Shown here piece after piece: positions 35,731 through 45,218 of a DNA stretch of 64,000 nt. The stretch lies in NCBI RefSeq assembly GCF_016019885.1, contig NZ_JAEANY010000001.1:434001-498000 (forward strand), written 5' to 3'. Positions within the stretch are counted from its first letter, which is position 1, and each line of letters begins with the position of its first letter. The DNA comes from Aurantiacibacter sediminis (GTDB lineage: Bacteria > Pseudomonadota > Alphaproteobacteria > Sphingomonadales > Sphingomonadaceae). The notes below the pieces were generated by a model. The model was not told the DNA's origin. It did not search any database and saw nothing but the letters and a program-made list of their open reading frames with translations. Made by a program: the position numbers and the translations under genes.

Positions 35731-35981
35731 GCCCGCCCATCCGGGCGGGCGTCCTCGGTGCTATTCGCTCCGGCGGGACTTCGTTCCGCCTGCGCGGCAC
35801 CTGCGGGCTTCGCGTTCGCTCGCTGTCGCTGACCTACGGTCAGCGATCCCTGCACTCCGGTCGAAGGGTGTCGCGGAGCACGCTCGGCGACCAGCCGAGG
35901 GCAAAGCCGACTGGCCGCCCGCAGCGGGCGCGTAGCGGAGCGAAGCGCGTCTAGCGAGGACGAAAGCGCGGATGCGCTTTC
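35731..35981 (+). repeat. Hairpin-bounded dispersed repeat, copy B
   Basis: This 251-bp element has left hairpin GCCCGCCC-ATCC-GGGCGGGC (35731-35750) and right hairpin GAAAGCGC-GGAT-GCGCTTTC (35962-35981). It carries the same inner GTCCTCG/CGAGGAC inverted ends as copies A and C. Internal hairpins include GGCGGGAC-TTC-GTTCCGCC, TCGCTGACC-TAC-GGTCAGCGA and CTCGGC-GACCA-GCCGAG. Of the 365-nt gap between thiSG and the next gene, only about 110 nt at the right lie outside it. Confidence 0.9.
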
Positions 35982-36090
35982 GCAAAACAAAGATTGCGCG
36001 GTCCGATTGGCTGACCAGTCCTTTCACTCACCTCACACCAAAAATTAACCATACTGCGCGATTGTCAGGCTTCAACATGGGGAGCCTGTC

Positions 36091-36618
36091 ATGGCTAAAG
36101 CGAAAACTGCCTCGCTGACGATTGCTGAAATGCGCGAGTTCGCCGGTTTCACCGAAAACGAGCGCAGTTTTATCGAGCGGGCTTTGGATATCGGCATGGG
36201 CCGGGGCGATGCGTTCAAGACCTGGAGCCGCACGGCGGACGATCAGCGCTCGATCCGCGGCCAGTATCTCGCCTATCGTGAGCTGCGCCAACTGCGCGGC
36301 TGCGTTCCGGGCACAGTCGGTTTTGACGGGGTCGAGCAGTTTCTCGGTGCGCTGGTGCGTATCTCTGCGCAGGACATTGCGCTTGGCCAGCTCGATAGCT
36401 TTTCGGCCTATCGTTTTTTGTATGAGCGGCTGCTCGGCGCGGCGGTTCGCCCGTTCCTTCCCGCGGCGTTCTGCGGTGCTGCGGCTTTGCCGCAGATCGG
36501 TCCGGAACGCCGCAAGATGCTGCTGCAGAGCCTGAGCGAATCGGCGGCGACCGCGCCTGCATGGTCACCGCGCGAGCCTGGGTTCTTCCCGGAAAAGGTC
36601 GACCAGCTTGCGGCTTAG
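36091..36618 (+). CDS. Protein of unknown function
   Basis: A 175-residue soluble protein, probably all-helical (LTIAEMREFAGFTENERSFI, SFSAYRFLYERLLGAAVRPF). I recognise no domain or motif. It has no signal peptide. It is monocistronic, between repeat copy B and the terminator of the porin gene. Confidence 0.6.
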   Translation: MAKAKTASLTIAEMREFAGFTENERSFIERALDIGMGRGDAFKTWSRTADDQRSIRGQYLAYRELRQLRGCVPGTVGFDGVEQFLGALVRISAQDIALGQLDSFSAYRFLYERLLGAAVRPFLPAAFCGAAALPQIGPERRKMLLQSLSESAATAPAWSPREPGFFPEKVDQLAA

Positions 36619-36644
36619 GGCCGAATCAAACTAGCGAGAGAATG

Positions 36645-36677
36645 AAAAACGCCCGCCCGGCCCATGCCGAGCGGGCG
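36645..36677 (-). terminator. Intrinsic terminator of the porin gene
   Basis: CGCCCGC (36650-36656) pairs with GCGGGCG (36671-36677) around a GC-rich loop. On the minus strand it is followed by five T (36645-36649), 26 nt past the porin stop. Confidence 0.8.
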
Positions 36678-36702
36678 CTTTCGGTAGCTCAGAGCTGGAC
36701 CC

Positions 36703-38244
36703 CTAGAAAGCGACCTGCGCGCCGACCAGCACGACGTCCGTATCAACGTCGGGGTCAGACCACGTGCTCCCATCGGGAAAATTGCCGCCGGAAAGGAAGT
36801 TCAGCGGCACAAATCCATCCACATGGATGAACTCGCCGAACAGGTTCACATTCGCCAGCGGCTGCCACGAAAGGCCCGCCACAATCTGGTTCTGCCGACG
36901 CCAAGGGGCGCCTTCAGGGCCGGCAAGGAAGCGCGAAAATTCAGCCGAAAACTGGATCGGGCGCTGCGAATTGGCGCCGCGAGGGCCAAAGCCATATCGC
37001 GCACCGATGGTCAGGGCGCTTGGCGCAAAGGCTTCAAACACGCTCAACGGATTCATCGGATTGGGCACCTGCGTGCCTTCCCAGACCTGGGTGGTCTCGG
37101 CGTACTCGCCCAAGAGCTCAAGATCGCCATATTCCAGCCGCGCATAGGCCGCGATGCCGGGATTATTGTCCTGGCACGGGTTGAAATGGAAGACCGGGTA
37201 GCCCTGGCAATAGGCGGTGCCGTGCAGATAGCTCGCGCCGACCATCAGATTGTTACCATATCCGCCCAGATCGAGCGTGTAGCGCGCGTCCACCGCGAAA
37301 TTGTTAAGGCGCGACGGGGTGGAGCTGCCCTGCACAGGCACATTGGCTGATCGGAACTGCGCACCGCCCTGCACCGCCATTGCACGGACGTGAAAACCGT
37401 CCGACACAAAGCCTACCTGCGCGCCATAGGCAAGAGCTGCAAAGGCGTGCCAATTGGTCGAATTGGTAAATGGGCTCACCGTGTCATTCAACCCGAATGG
37501 CACATCCATCTTGCCGATCAGCGCATAGACGGGCGTTTCGTTGAGATCGCCATACATAATCCAGCCGCGGCGCAGCTGGATCTGGTTGCGGGTGAGCGAG
37601 GTAATCGTGCCGCCGCCAAAGCTTTGCTGCGGATCGTAAAGCAGCTCGCCATAGGCGGTCACGCGCGGCGCGACATTGGCGGTGAATGCGAGCGAGACCG
37701 AATGCAGCACAGCTTCGGACACATTGTCGCCTAGCTGGTTCACGCTTGTCGGGTGGCGCATAAGATAGCCGAATTTATCGTCCGTATCGCTGCGCTGATA
37801 GTTGGCGATTGCAGTTACCTGGCCCGACAGCGTCACGCGGCTATCCAGCAGGCCATCGCGCTGGGCTTCCAGCTGCACCAGCGGGCGGGTGGTTATGTTC
37901 TCGGTGTGATCGAGCATCGCGAAAGCATAGGTGCTGTTCACGCCGATCAGATCGCGGTCCTCAGTGCCACGCACCGTTTCGACAGGAGCAAGCGCGGGTG
38001 CTGGCGCCACGACTGGCGGAGCGCTGACGATGGCGGTCTGCTCCGCAGCATCGACCTGCTCGCGGAGTTCCCGATTCTCTTCTTCAAGCTGGCCGAGCCG
38101 CTCTTCCAGAGCCGCCAGTCGGTCTTCAACCGTCATATCCTGCGCCGACGCCATGCTTGGCAAAGCGGCCAGTGCGGATGTGGAAAGGAGCAGTCCGGCG
38201 ATAAGCTTCGGGCAACCGCGAGCGGCCGCAATACGCATCGACAT
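36703..38244 (-). CDS. Outer-membrane porin with N-terminal coiled coil (LbtU/DUF3573-like)
   Basis: A 513-residue protein. A signal peptide (LIAGLLLSTSALAALPSMASA) is followed by a short coiled coil ([20 protein letters not shown]) and a Pro/Ala linker. A beta-barrel of alternating strands ends in an aromatic C-terminus (VLVGAQVAF), as expected for BAM recognition. The coiled-coil-plus-barrel layout resembles LbtU/DUF3573 siderophore-porin types, but the substrate is not shown. The ATG at 38244 was used; the frame is open to 38280. Confidence 0.75.
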   Translation of the reverse strand: MSMRIAAARGCPKLIAGLLLSTSALAALPSMASAQDMTVEDRLAALEERLGQLEEENRELREQVDAAEQTAIVSAPPVVAPAPALAPVETVRGTEDRDLIGVNSTYAFAMLDHTENITTRPLVQLEAQRDGLLDSRVTLSGQVTAIANYQRSDTDDKFGYLMRHPTSVNQLGDNVSEAVLHSVSLAFTANVAPRVTAYGELLYDPQQSFGGGTITSLTRNQIQLRRGWIMYGDLNETPVYALIGKMDVPFGLNDTVSPFTNSTNWHAFAALAYGAQVGFVSDGFHVRAMAVQGGAQFRSANVPVQGSSTPSRLNNFAVDARYTLDLGGYGNNLMVGASYLHGTAYCQGYPVFHFNPCQDNNPGIAAYARLEYGDLELLGEYAETTQVWEGTQVPNPMNPLSVFEAFAPSALTIGARYGFGPRGANSQRPIQFSAEFSRFLAGPEGAPWRRQNQIVAGLSWQPLANVNLFGEFIHVDGFVPLNFLSGGNFPDGSTWSDPDVDTDVVLVGAQVAF

Positions 38245-38348
38245 TTCAAATCCCTGACATTTCACGCGGGGTACGGTCACGCCGACCCCAATGCGGACCT
38301 TTATGTCAGGTCAGGATGAAAAATCGGTTTAGGATGCTGCGAAAACCC

Positions 38349-40148
38349 CTAATAAAGCGCCTCAAGCCGATCCCCATAAGCCTTTGTGATAAAGGGCCGG
38401 CGGATCTTCATCGTCGGGGTCATCTGATCGTTATCGACCGAGAATGGCTCGTCGGCAAAAGTGAATTTGCGAACCTTTTCGATCACGGACAGATCCTGAT
38501 TGGTCCGGTCGATCGCGGCCTTCATCGCGCTGCGGAAAGCGGGCAGTTCCTGCAATTCCTTCATATCGAAAGGGATGTTGTTCGCTTTGGCCCATTCGAG
38601 TGCCCATTCCGCATCGGGAACGATCAGTGCGACCATATACGGCTTCTTGTCGCCTGCGATCATCGCTTGGCTGATCTCAGGCTGCAAGGTCAGCATGCCT
38701 TCCAGCTTTTGTGGCGCGACATTATCGCCCTTGTCGTTGACGATGATATCCTTCTTGCGGTCGGTGATCTTGATCCGGCCTTTCTCGTCGAGATGGCCGA
38801 CATCGCCTGTATGCAACCAGCCGCCTTCGAGCGTCCGCTCCGTATCTTCGGGGCGCTGCCAATAGCCGGTCATCACCAACTCTCCGCGTACCAGGATTTC
38901 ACCATCGTCGGCGATTTTCACTTCGACGCCGCGCATCGGCGGACCGACGGTGTCCATTTTCAGGCCGACCTTGGGCCGATTGCAACTGACCACGGGGCCA
39001 CTTTCGGTCTGCCCGTAGCCTTGGAGCATGGTGAGACCCATCGCTTCGAAGAAATTACCGACTTCGGGATTGAGCGGCGCACCGCCCGAGACCATCGCCT
39101 TCATTCGCCCACCGAATTTCGCGCGGATTTTCGGGCGCAGCGTGCGGTCGATGATCATGTCCATCGGCCGGTCCATCAGCGATTTGCGGCCCATCTCGCT
39201 TTCCCGAGACGCGATCTGCAGCGCCTTGTCCATCAGGTAATTGGCGACTTTGCCCTGCTTTTCGACCTGCTTCATTATGCGAGTGCGGAGCACTTCGAAC
39301 AGTCGCGGGACGACGACCATGAAAGTCGGGCGCACTTCCTCGATATTGCTGGCGAGCTTTTCCAGACCTTCGGAATAGAAAATCTCCGCACCCACGCTGA
39401 TCGGCAGGAATTGCCCGCCTGTATGCTCATAGGAGTGGCTGAGCGGCAGGAAGGACAGAAAGCGTTCCTCACCCACGCCAAAATCCTCGATCAGGATTTC
39501 GGCCGCCCCGCTGATATTGCACAACAGCGCTCCATGGGGCTGCAATACGCCGCGCGGGGCGCCGCTGGTGCCGCTGGTATAGATAATGCAGGCGGTGTCG
39601 GTGCGCTGGATCAGCCCAATCCGCTTATCGACTTCGGCGCGCGCTGCATCGGCATCGCCTGCCAGCATGTTGTCCCATTTGTGCAAATTGAATGCACCGG
39701 ACTGCGCGGTGGAAATGCCCTCGATCACGATGACATTCTCAGCCTTGCCGGTCTTGATAATCGCAGGGAAAAGCGGCTTGGCGAGCTTGGCGTTGGATAC
39801 GATGATGGCGCGTGCGCCCGAATCGTCCAGGATATGGCTGTGATCGCGTTCGGTATTTGTCGTGTAAGCAGGGGTGGAAATGCAGCCCGCCGCCATGATC
39901 GCCAGATCGGCGATGCACCATTCGGGGCGATTTTCCGAGACGATCACGACCCGGTCGCCATCATGCAGGCCCATTTCGCGAAGATTTTCCGCCATCAGGC
40001 AGACGCGCCGCGCGACTTCCGCCCAGGAGATGGTTTCCCAGCCGCTTTCGCCCTTGAAACCGAGAAAGGGCGTATCGCCTTTTTCATCGGCCCGTTTCAG
40101 AAACAGGCTGACGAGATTTTGGGCATTATCGATATCGTTCAAAAACAC
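38349..40148 (-). CDS. Long-chain fatty-acid/acyl-CoA ligase, AMP-binding
   Basis: A 599-residue ANL-superfamily enzyme that activates carboxylic acids to CoA thioesters via acyl-AMP. Motifs: IIYTSGTSGAPRGV (P-loop), LSFLPLSHSYEHTGG, QGYGQTESGPVVSCNRP, WLHTGDVGHLDEKGRIKITDRKKD and the C-terminal PTMKIRRPFI with the catalytic-type Lys. The GTG at 40148 has AGGAGA six bases upstream and was preferred over the GTG at 40166. Confidence 0.92.
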   Translation of the reverse strand: MFLNDIDNAQNLVSLFLKRADEKGDTPFLGFKGESGWETISWAEVARRVCLMAENLREMGLHDGDRVVIVSENRPEWCIADLAIMAAGCISTPAYTTNTERDHSHILDDSGARAIIVSNAKLAKPLFPAIIKTGKAENVIVIEGISTAQSGAFNLHKWDNMLAGDADAARAEVDKRIGLIQRTDTACIIYTSGTSGAPRGVLQPHGALLCNISGAAEILIEDFGVGEERFLSFLPLSHSYEHTGGQFLPISVGAEIFYSEGLEKLASNIEEVRPTFMVVVPRLFEVLRTRIMKQVEKQGKVANYLMDKALQIASRESEMGRKSLMDRPMDMIIDRTLRPKIRAKFGGRMKAMVSGGAPLNPEVGNFFEAMGLTMLQGYGQTESGPVVSCNRPKVGLKMDTVGPPMRGVEVKIADDGEILVRGELVMTGYWQRPEDTERTLEGGWLHTGDVGHLDEKGRIKITDRKKDIIVNDKGDNVAPQKLEGMLTLQPEISQAMIAGDKKPYMVALIVPDAEWALEWAKANNIPFDMKELQELPAFRSAMKAAIDRTNQDLSVIEKVRKFTFADEPFSVDNDQMTPTMKIRRPFITKAYGDRLEALY

Positions 40149-40254
40149 GCGGCATCTCTCCTGCACCGGGTTTTCCCGGCGAATTTTCGTTGCGGGACGG
40201 ATTACGCGCCCCGCCCATGCTGGGCAAGCCTGCCCCGTTTCACATGATCTATCC

Positions 40255-41970
40255 CTATTGGGTGGCAGATGTTCCCTCGCTGCGCGGATCGGCAGCGCCT
40301 ATCCAGCGCCCGCCTGACCACTCAACGGCATTCGCTTTTGACGGCAGGCTGCGCGTCCTCACCGTGTGGCCGAGCGCTTCCAGACCTTCCGGCAGGCCGG
40401 GAACGACATTATCCTCCTCCAGCGATATCGTATCGCCGGGTGAATAGAGCATGGGCAGTGCGATCGCGTCCTGCGCGGAAAGGCTCCAATCGATATAGCC
40501 CATCAGTGCCTTGGCGACTTGCACCGGGATCGTGCCTCCGCCCGCCGCGCCGATGGTGAGGACCGGATTGCCATCCATATCGAAAACGATGGTTGGCGCC
40601 ATGGAACTGCGCGGCCGTTTGCCTCCTTCGACGCGATTGGCGACGGGCGCGCCATCCACTTCGGGCCGGAAACTGAAATCGGTCAGCTCATTGTTGAGGT
40701 AGAAGCCGCCATAGATCAGGCCCGATCCGAACGGCCCTTCGATAGTGGAAGTCCAGCTGACCACATTGCCTGCCGAGTCCGCGACGGAGAAATGACTTGT
40801 GCCATGCTCCTCAGGCTCGTCTCCGTCAGTGAAGGCTTGGATCACCCCGGCGGGCACGCCCGCTTCCGGCTCTGCTATGCGCATGTCGGGTGCTATCAGT
40901 TCGCTGCGAGCCGCCAGATAGACCGGGTCGACCAGCTGCTGCGCCGGGACCGGGACAAAGTCCGGATCGGCAAGGTAAAGCTCCCGGTCGGCATAAGCGA
41001 GGCGCTGGCTTTCGGCGAAAAGATGCCAAACGGTAACGCTGTCCGCACCCATCCCGGCAATATCGAACCGCTCAAGCTGGCCGAGGATCGCGAGCACCGT
41101 CGTCGCGCCGGAGGATGGCGGGCCCATGGAGCAGATCAGATAATCGCGATAAGTGCCGCAAAGTGCGTCGCGCATGGTGGCGGAGTAGCCAGTGATGTCC
41201 GCTGGCGTCATGGCCGCGTCACCGGGCGTGTTGGCGGCGATGTGCTCCGCCAGGCCCTGCGCCATCACCTCGTAAAAATGCTCCGGCCCGGCGCTCGCTA
41301 TCGCTTCCAGCGTTTGTGCCAGTTCCGGATTTGTGACCCGCGTCCCGGCAGGGAGGATATTGCCATCATCATCGAAAAACAGCGCCGCACCTTCGGCCTG
41401 ATGCGCGGCGCGCTCTTGCACACGCTCGGCAAAATTCACGAAGCGCGGGGTAAGCTCCCAGCCTTCTCGCGCGAGGCGTATGGCGGGTTGGAACAGCGCT
41501 TCCCACTCAAGTTCGCCATGGGCCGCGTGGGCCTCCGCTGCGAGCGCGATGTTCCCCGGAACGCCTACAGAGCGGCCGCTGATGACAGCCTCGCGATAGC
41601 CAAGCGGCTCGCCTTCGCTGTCCAGAAACCAATCGGAACCGGCAGCAGCAGGCGCAGTCTCGCGGCCATCGATGGTGATGAGCTCGCCATTGGCATCGTG
41701 ATGCAGGAAGAATCCGCCGCCGCCGATACCGGAGCTTTGCGGCTCGACGACGGTCAGTGCGAGCATCACGGCGATTGATGCATCGGTAGCGCTGCCGCCC
41801 TGCCGCAGGATTTCGACGCCCGCTTCGGTCGCACGCGGATCCGCCGTGCTGACGACTCCGGGGGTGGTGGGCACCTGTGCAGAAACTGCCGGGCGAGGTT
41901 CTTCGCCGGTCTGGCATGCGGCCAAGGCCAGGGGAGCGGAAAGGGCAAAGAGTAAACGTGAGGCTTTCAT
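40255..41970 (-). CDS. ggt: Gamma-glutamyltransferase, lipoprotein type
   Basis: A 571-residue Ntn-hydrolase precursor that self-cleaves before the catalytic Thr391 (EEHGTSHFSVAD) and transfers or hydrolyses gamma-glutamyl groups of glutathione. The lipobox LALAACQ puts the lipidated Cys at 19, so it would be membrane-anchored in the periplasm. Other signatures: DPRATEAGVEILRQGGSATD, GIGGGGFFL, GPPSSGATT, GAAGGGTIPVQV. pyrD lies 10 nt upstream on the same strand. Confidence 0.93.
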   Translation of the reverse strand: MKASRLLFALSAPLALAACQTGEEPRPAVSAQVPTTPGVVSTADPRATEAGVEILRQGGSATDASIAVMLALTVVEPQSSGIGGGGFFLHHDANGELITIDGRETAPAAAGSDWFLDSEGEPLGYREAVISGRSVGVPGNIALAAEAHAAHGELEWEALFQPAIRLAREGWELTPRFVNFAERVQERAAHQAEGAALFFDDDGNILPAGTRVTNPELAQTLEAIASAGPEHFYEVMAQGLAEHIAANTPGDAAMTPADITGYSATMRDALCGTYRDYLICSMGPPSSGATTVLAILGQLERFDIAGMGADSVTVWHLFAESQRLAYADRELYLADPDFVPVPAQQLVDPVYLAARSELIAPDMRIAEPEAGVPAGVIQAFTDGDEPEEHGTSHFSVADSAGNVVSWTSTIEGPFGSGLIYGGFYLNNELTDFSFRPEVDGAPVANRVEGGKRPRSSMAPTIVFDMDGNPVLTIGAAGGGTIPVQVAKALMGYIDWSLSAQDAIALPMLYSPGDTISLEEDNVVPGLPEGLEALGHTVRTRSLPSKANAVEWSGGRWIGAADPRSEGTSATQ

Positions 41971-41980
41971 GTCTCGCTTG

Positions 41981-43024
41981 CTATTCGCTTCCGACCGCCT
42001 CGGCAATGGTGGCAAAGCCATCGCGCCGCATCAGCTTTTCCAGCCCGGTGCAGATGTCCTTGGCGATGCCCGGCCCACGATAGACGATGGCGCTGTAAAG
42101 CTGCACCAAGCTGGCGCCTGCCCGAATGCGCTCCCATGCGTCTTCAGCCGTCGCGATACCGCCAACTCCGATAAGGGGGATGCCCCCACCCGTAGCCGCG
42201 CGAAAATCACGCACGCGCTGCAAGGCCTTCGCTTTCAGCGGAGCGCCAGACAGTCCGCCTGTCTCGCCCGCATGCGCAGAGTAAAGCGGTGGACGATCGA
42301 TGGTCGTGTTGGAAACGATCAGCGCGCCCAATGCCTTGTCTGCCGCAATGCGCGCGATGGCATCGATGTCGCTTGGCTCGAGATCGGGCGCGACTTTGAG
42401 GAAAATGGGGGGAGCTTTGCCACCGCAGACCGAAGCGCGCGCTTCGATCACCCCGTCCAGAAGGCCGATCAAAGCACCTTCATCCTGCAATGCGCGAAGG
42501 CCCGGCGTGTTGGGGCTGGAAATATTGACGGTGAGGTAGGAAGCGTGCGGCGCCATCAGCCGCGTCATCAGCGCATAATCGGCGATCCTGTCCGCACTGT
42601 CCTTGTTCGCGCCGATATTGATGCCGATGATGCCGCGGCGATTGGCTCGCGCCTTGATCCGTTTAAGCGCGTCCTGCGCGCCGCCATTATTGAACCCCAT
42701 GCGATTGATCACCGCTTGGTCTTCGACCAAGCGGAAGAGGCGCGGCTTCGGATTGCCTGCCTGCGGTTTGGGGGTAATCGTGCCAACTTCCGCGTGGCCG
42801 AAGCCGAGGCCCAGAAGCGCGTCGGGCACTTCGGCATTCTTGTCAAAACCGGCAGCCATTCCCAATGGATTGGGGAAGCGCAGGCCTGCGACTTCAACGC
42901 CCAGCTTGCCGCCAGATGAGGGTGCAGCCTTTCGCGGAGCGGCTTTCAACGCGGCGATCGTCAAGCCATGCGCGCGCTCTGCATCGAGCTTGAAAATGGC
43001 CGGGCGGATGATGTCGTAAAGCAT
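41981..43024 (-). CDS. pyrD: Dihydroorotate dehydrogenase (quinone), class 2
   Basis: A 347-residue FMN enzyme of pyrimidine synthesis, coupled to the quinone pool. The N-terminal amphipathic helix (IRPAIFKLDAERAHGLTIAAL) marks class 2. Core motifs: NPLGMAAGFDKNAEV, INRMGFNNGG, LTVNISSPNTPGLR with the catalytic Ser, IGVGGIATAEDAWERI. The ATG at 43024 is used; the frame stays open to 43108. Confidence 0.96.
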   Translation of the reverse strand: MLYDIIRPAIFKLDAERAHGLTIAALKAAPRKAAPSSGGKLGVEVAGLRFPNPLGMAAGFDKNAEVPDALLGLGFGHAEVGTITPKPQAGNPKPRLFRLVEDQAVINRMGFNNGGAQDALKRIKARANRRGIIGINIGANKDSADRIADYALMTRLMAPHASYLTVNISSPNTPGLRALQDEGALIGLLDGVIEARASVCGGKAPPIFLKVAPDLEPSDIDAIARIAADKALGALIVSNTTIDRPPLYSAHAGETGGLSGAPLKAKALQRVRDFRAATGGGIPLIGVGGIATAEDAWERIRAGASLVQLYSAIVYRGPGIAKDICTGLEKLMRRDGFATIAEAVGSE

Positions 43025-43119
43025 GCATCGCCCATGGCAGCGAAACGGCAACCAAAGCAATCCCGCACGCGTTGTCCCGCAAGAAAATGCGGAGCGAGGC
43101 ATAATCATGTGATATTATG

Positions 43120-43249
43120 TCGCGTTCTTACAATTCAATGTAACATTTGGGGTGCATGCAACACTTGCGACCCGAAGGGCTCGGAACGCCTGGCGTTACG
43201 AGTTCTCCACTCCAAGGGGCGGCGATCTGCGGATGGCCGCCCTTTTTTT
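43120..43249 (+). ncRNA. Candidate small RNA or attenuator leader
   Basis: No gene precedes this stretch on the + strand, yet it ends in a clear intrinsic terminator. Before that lies a hairpin CTCGGAACG-CCTGG-CGTTACGAG (43180-43202). A dyad CATAAT...ATTATG (43100-43119) lies just upstream and could mark its promoter. The product would be a free sRNA or a terminated leader of the DUF885 gene at 43337. I did not recognise an Rfam family, and the 5' end is a guess. Confidence 0.45.
43217..43249 (+). terminator. Intrinsic terminator on the + strand
   Basis: GGGCGGC (43217-43223) pairs with GCCGCCC (43236-43242), followed by seven T (43243-43249). It lies in the pyrD/DUF885 intergenic region, upstream of the DUF885 start at 43337. 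Confidence 0.85.
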
Positions 43250-43336
43250 GCGCCTTGCTCCCGCTGCTCGGCTATTGGCAGGCTGCGGAGTTTCTCTTAG
43301 ATGCGATGCATCGCCATAAGAGAAGGATCGCCGCCC

Positions 43337-45154
43337 ATGACAGCCAAGCTTTTGCGCATCACTGCCCTTGCCACCAGCACGCTCGCCCTGTCGGCCTGTG
43401 CCGCAAGCCCGATGCCGCAAAGCGCCGCGTCCGTTCCGCCGGTATCGGCAGAGGCAACCGTCCCGTCGGACATCAACAGCTTCTTCGAATTGTACGACAG
43501 CGCGCTGCTTGAGCTATCGCCGCAAACAAAATCCTATCGCGGAATCCGGGACGAGGATTACGGCCTCTGGAATGATCCGTCCGCCGAAGCTGAAGAGGCG
43601 CAGCGCGCCATGCGCCTTTCTTTCCTCGCCCGCATGCGCAGCGGCTACGATCTCGGCGATTTGGAAGGGCAGGAGGCACTGTCCTATCGCCTGTTCGAAG
43701 CGACCAATGCGCGATCCGAACTGCTTTACCCTTTCCGCGAGTATGACTACATTTTCGATCAGATGCGCGGCGCGCAAAGCGGAATCCCGGCCTTTCTCAT
43801 CAACACGCATGCTGTGCAGAATGTAGATCATGCCCGCGCTTACATCGATCGGATCGGGGGCATCGGCCCTTATCTCGATACGCTGATCGCCCGGTCCGCG
43901 ACGCGTGCCGATAATGGCGTAATGCCGCCTGATTGGGTTTACCCCTACGTTCTCTCGGACGTTACCAATCTGCTCGATGCAGGGCTGGACAATGCCGTAC
44001 TCGAAGATTTTCGCAGCGAAGTGTCGGACCTTGACATCAGCGCAGATGAGCGCGCCGCCCTGATTGCCGATGCAGAAGCGGCGTGGTCATCCTTCGCCGC
44101 CCCCGCCTACGGCCGCTTGCGCTCCGAAATGCTGCGTCAGCAGGCCTATGCGCCGACGCAAGACGGCATCTGGCGCTTTGAACGCGGTGCCGAATATTAC
44201 GATGCGCTGCTGAGCTATTACACGACGACCGATCTCAGTGCCGATGAAATCCACCAGATCGGCCTTGACGAAGTGGACCGGATCCACGGCGAAATGCGCG
44301 CGATCATGCAGCAGGTCGGTTTCGAAGGGACTCTTCAGGAGTTCTTCGAATTTACCCGAACCGATGATCGCTTCTTCCACACCAGCCGCGAAGATTACCT
44401 GGCCGAGGTCGATGCAGTCATCGCGGCAATGGATGAGCGCCTGCCCGAATATTTCATCACGCTTCCCGAACATGAGCTGGAAGTAAAACCGGTCGAAGCC
44501 TTTCGCGAGCAAAGCGCAGGAAAGGCGTTTTACCAGAGCCCCGCGCCGGACGGCTCACGCCCCGGACGATATTACGTCAACCTCTACAATCTGCGCGATA
44601 TGAGCCGGAATGAGCTGGAAGCACTCGCCTATCATGAGGCTTCTCCTGGCCATCACATGCAACGCTCTATCCAGACGGCGCTTGGCGACCTGCCGCCTTT
44701 CCGGCGCTTTGGCGGATTCACCGCCTATACTGAAGGCTGGGGCCTCTATTCCGAAGAATTGCCCAAGGAGATGGGGTTCTACACCGATCCCTATTCCGAT
44801 TTCGGGCGGCTCGGCATGGAGCTGTGGCGCGCTTGCCGCCTCGTCGTCGATACCGGCATGCACCATCACCGCTGGAGCCGGGAGGAGGGCATTGCTTACC
44901 TCACCGAAAATACGCCCAACCCCGATGGCGATATTCGCAAGGCGATCGAGCGCTACCTTGTATATCCCGGCCAAGCGACCGCCTATACCATCGGCAAGCT
45001 GAAGATCATGGAGCTGCGCGAACGTGCGCGAAACGAGCTGGGTGAGGATTTCGACATCCGGATGTTTCATGAAGTGGTGCTGACAAATGGCCCGGTGCCG
45101 CTCGATATCCTTGAAGAACAGGTCGACGACTGGATCGCTTCGGAAATACGGTGA
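43337..45154 (+). CDS. DUF885 family lipoprotein, putative metallopeptidase
   Basis: A 605-residue lipoprotein (lipobox ALSACAAS, Cys21) of the DUF885 family. A zinc-peptidase-like motif is present in LEALAYHEASPGHHMQ (HExxPGH type) with downstream FTAYTEGWGLYSEELPKEMG. Homologues are annotated as putative dipeptidases; substrate unknown. It would act in the periplasm. The ATG at 43337 begins the signal; the frame is open to 43301. Confidence 0.88.
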   Translation: MTAKLLRITALATSTLALSACAASPMPQSAASVPPVSAEATVPSDINSFFELYDSALLELSPQTKSYRGIRDEDYGLWNDPSAEAEEAQRAMRLSFLARMRSGYDLGDLEGQEALSYRLFEATNARSELLYPFREYDYIFDQMRGAQSGIPAFLINTHAVQNVDHARAYIDRIGGIGPYLDTLIARSATRADNGVMPPDWVYPYVLSDVTNLLDAGLDNAVLEDFRSEVSDLDISADERAALIADAEAAWSSFAAPAYGRLRSEMLRQQAYAPTQDGIWRFERGAEYYDALLSYYTTTDLSADEIHQIGLDEVDRIHGEMRAIMQQVGFEGTLQEFFEFTRTDDRFFHTSREDYLAEVDAVIAAMDERLPEYFITLPEHELEVKPVEAFREQSAGKAFYQSPAPDGSRPGRYYVNLYNLRDMSRNELEALAYHEASPGHHMQRSIQTALGDLPPFRRFGGFTAYTEGWGLYSEELPKEMGFYTDPYSDFGRLGMELWRACRLVVDTGMHHHRWSREEGIAYLTENTPNPDGDIRKAIERYLVYPGQATAYTIGKLKIMELRERARNELGEDFDIRMFHEVVLTNGPVPLDILEEQVDDWIASEIR

Positions 45155-45218
45155 TGCAGCGGAATTGAGACGTGTCGCTATCGTCCGGTGATCCGACGCG
45201 GGATGGGGGTTCCGCGTA

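Noticed and set aside
38316-40247. A 643-codon open frame on the plus strand opposite the acyl-CoA ligase
   Set aside because: Shadow of a conserved gene; composition is unlike a real protein and has no family signature.
40519-41778. Plus-strand frame opposite ggt, and similar long frames opposite purD and pyrD
   Set aside because: Typical GC-rich antisense shadows of conserved genes.
43120-43249. SRP RNA, 6S RNA or a known riboswitch at the orphan terminator
   Set aside because: No diagnostic core sequence of these RNAs could be recognised by eye; left as an unassigned candidate.
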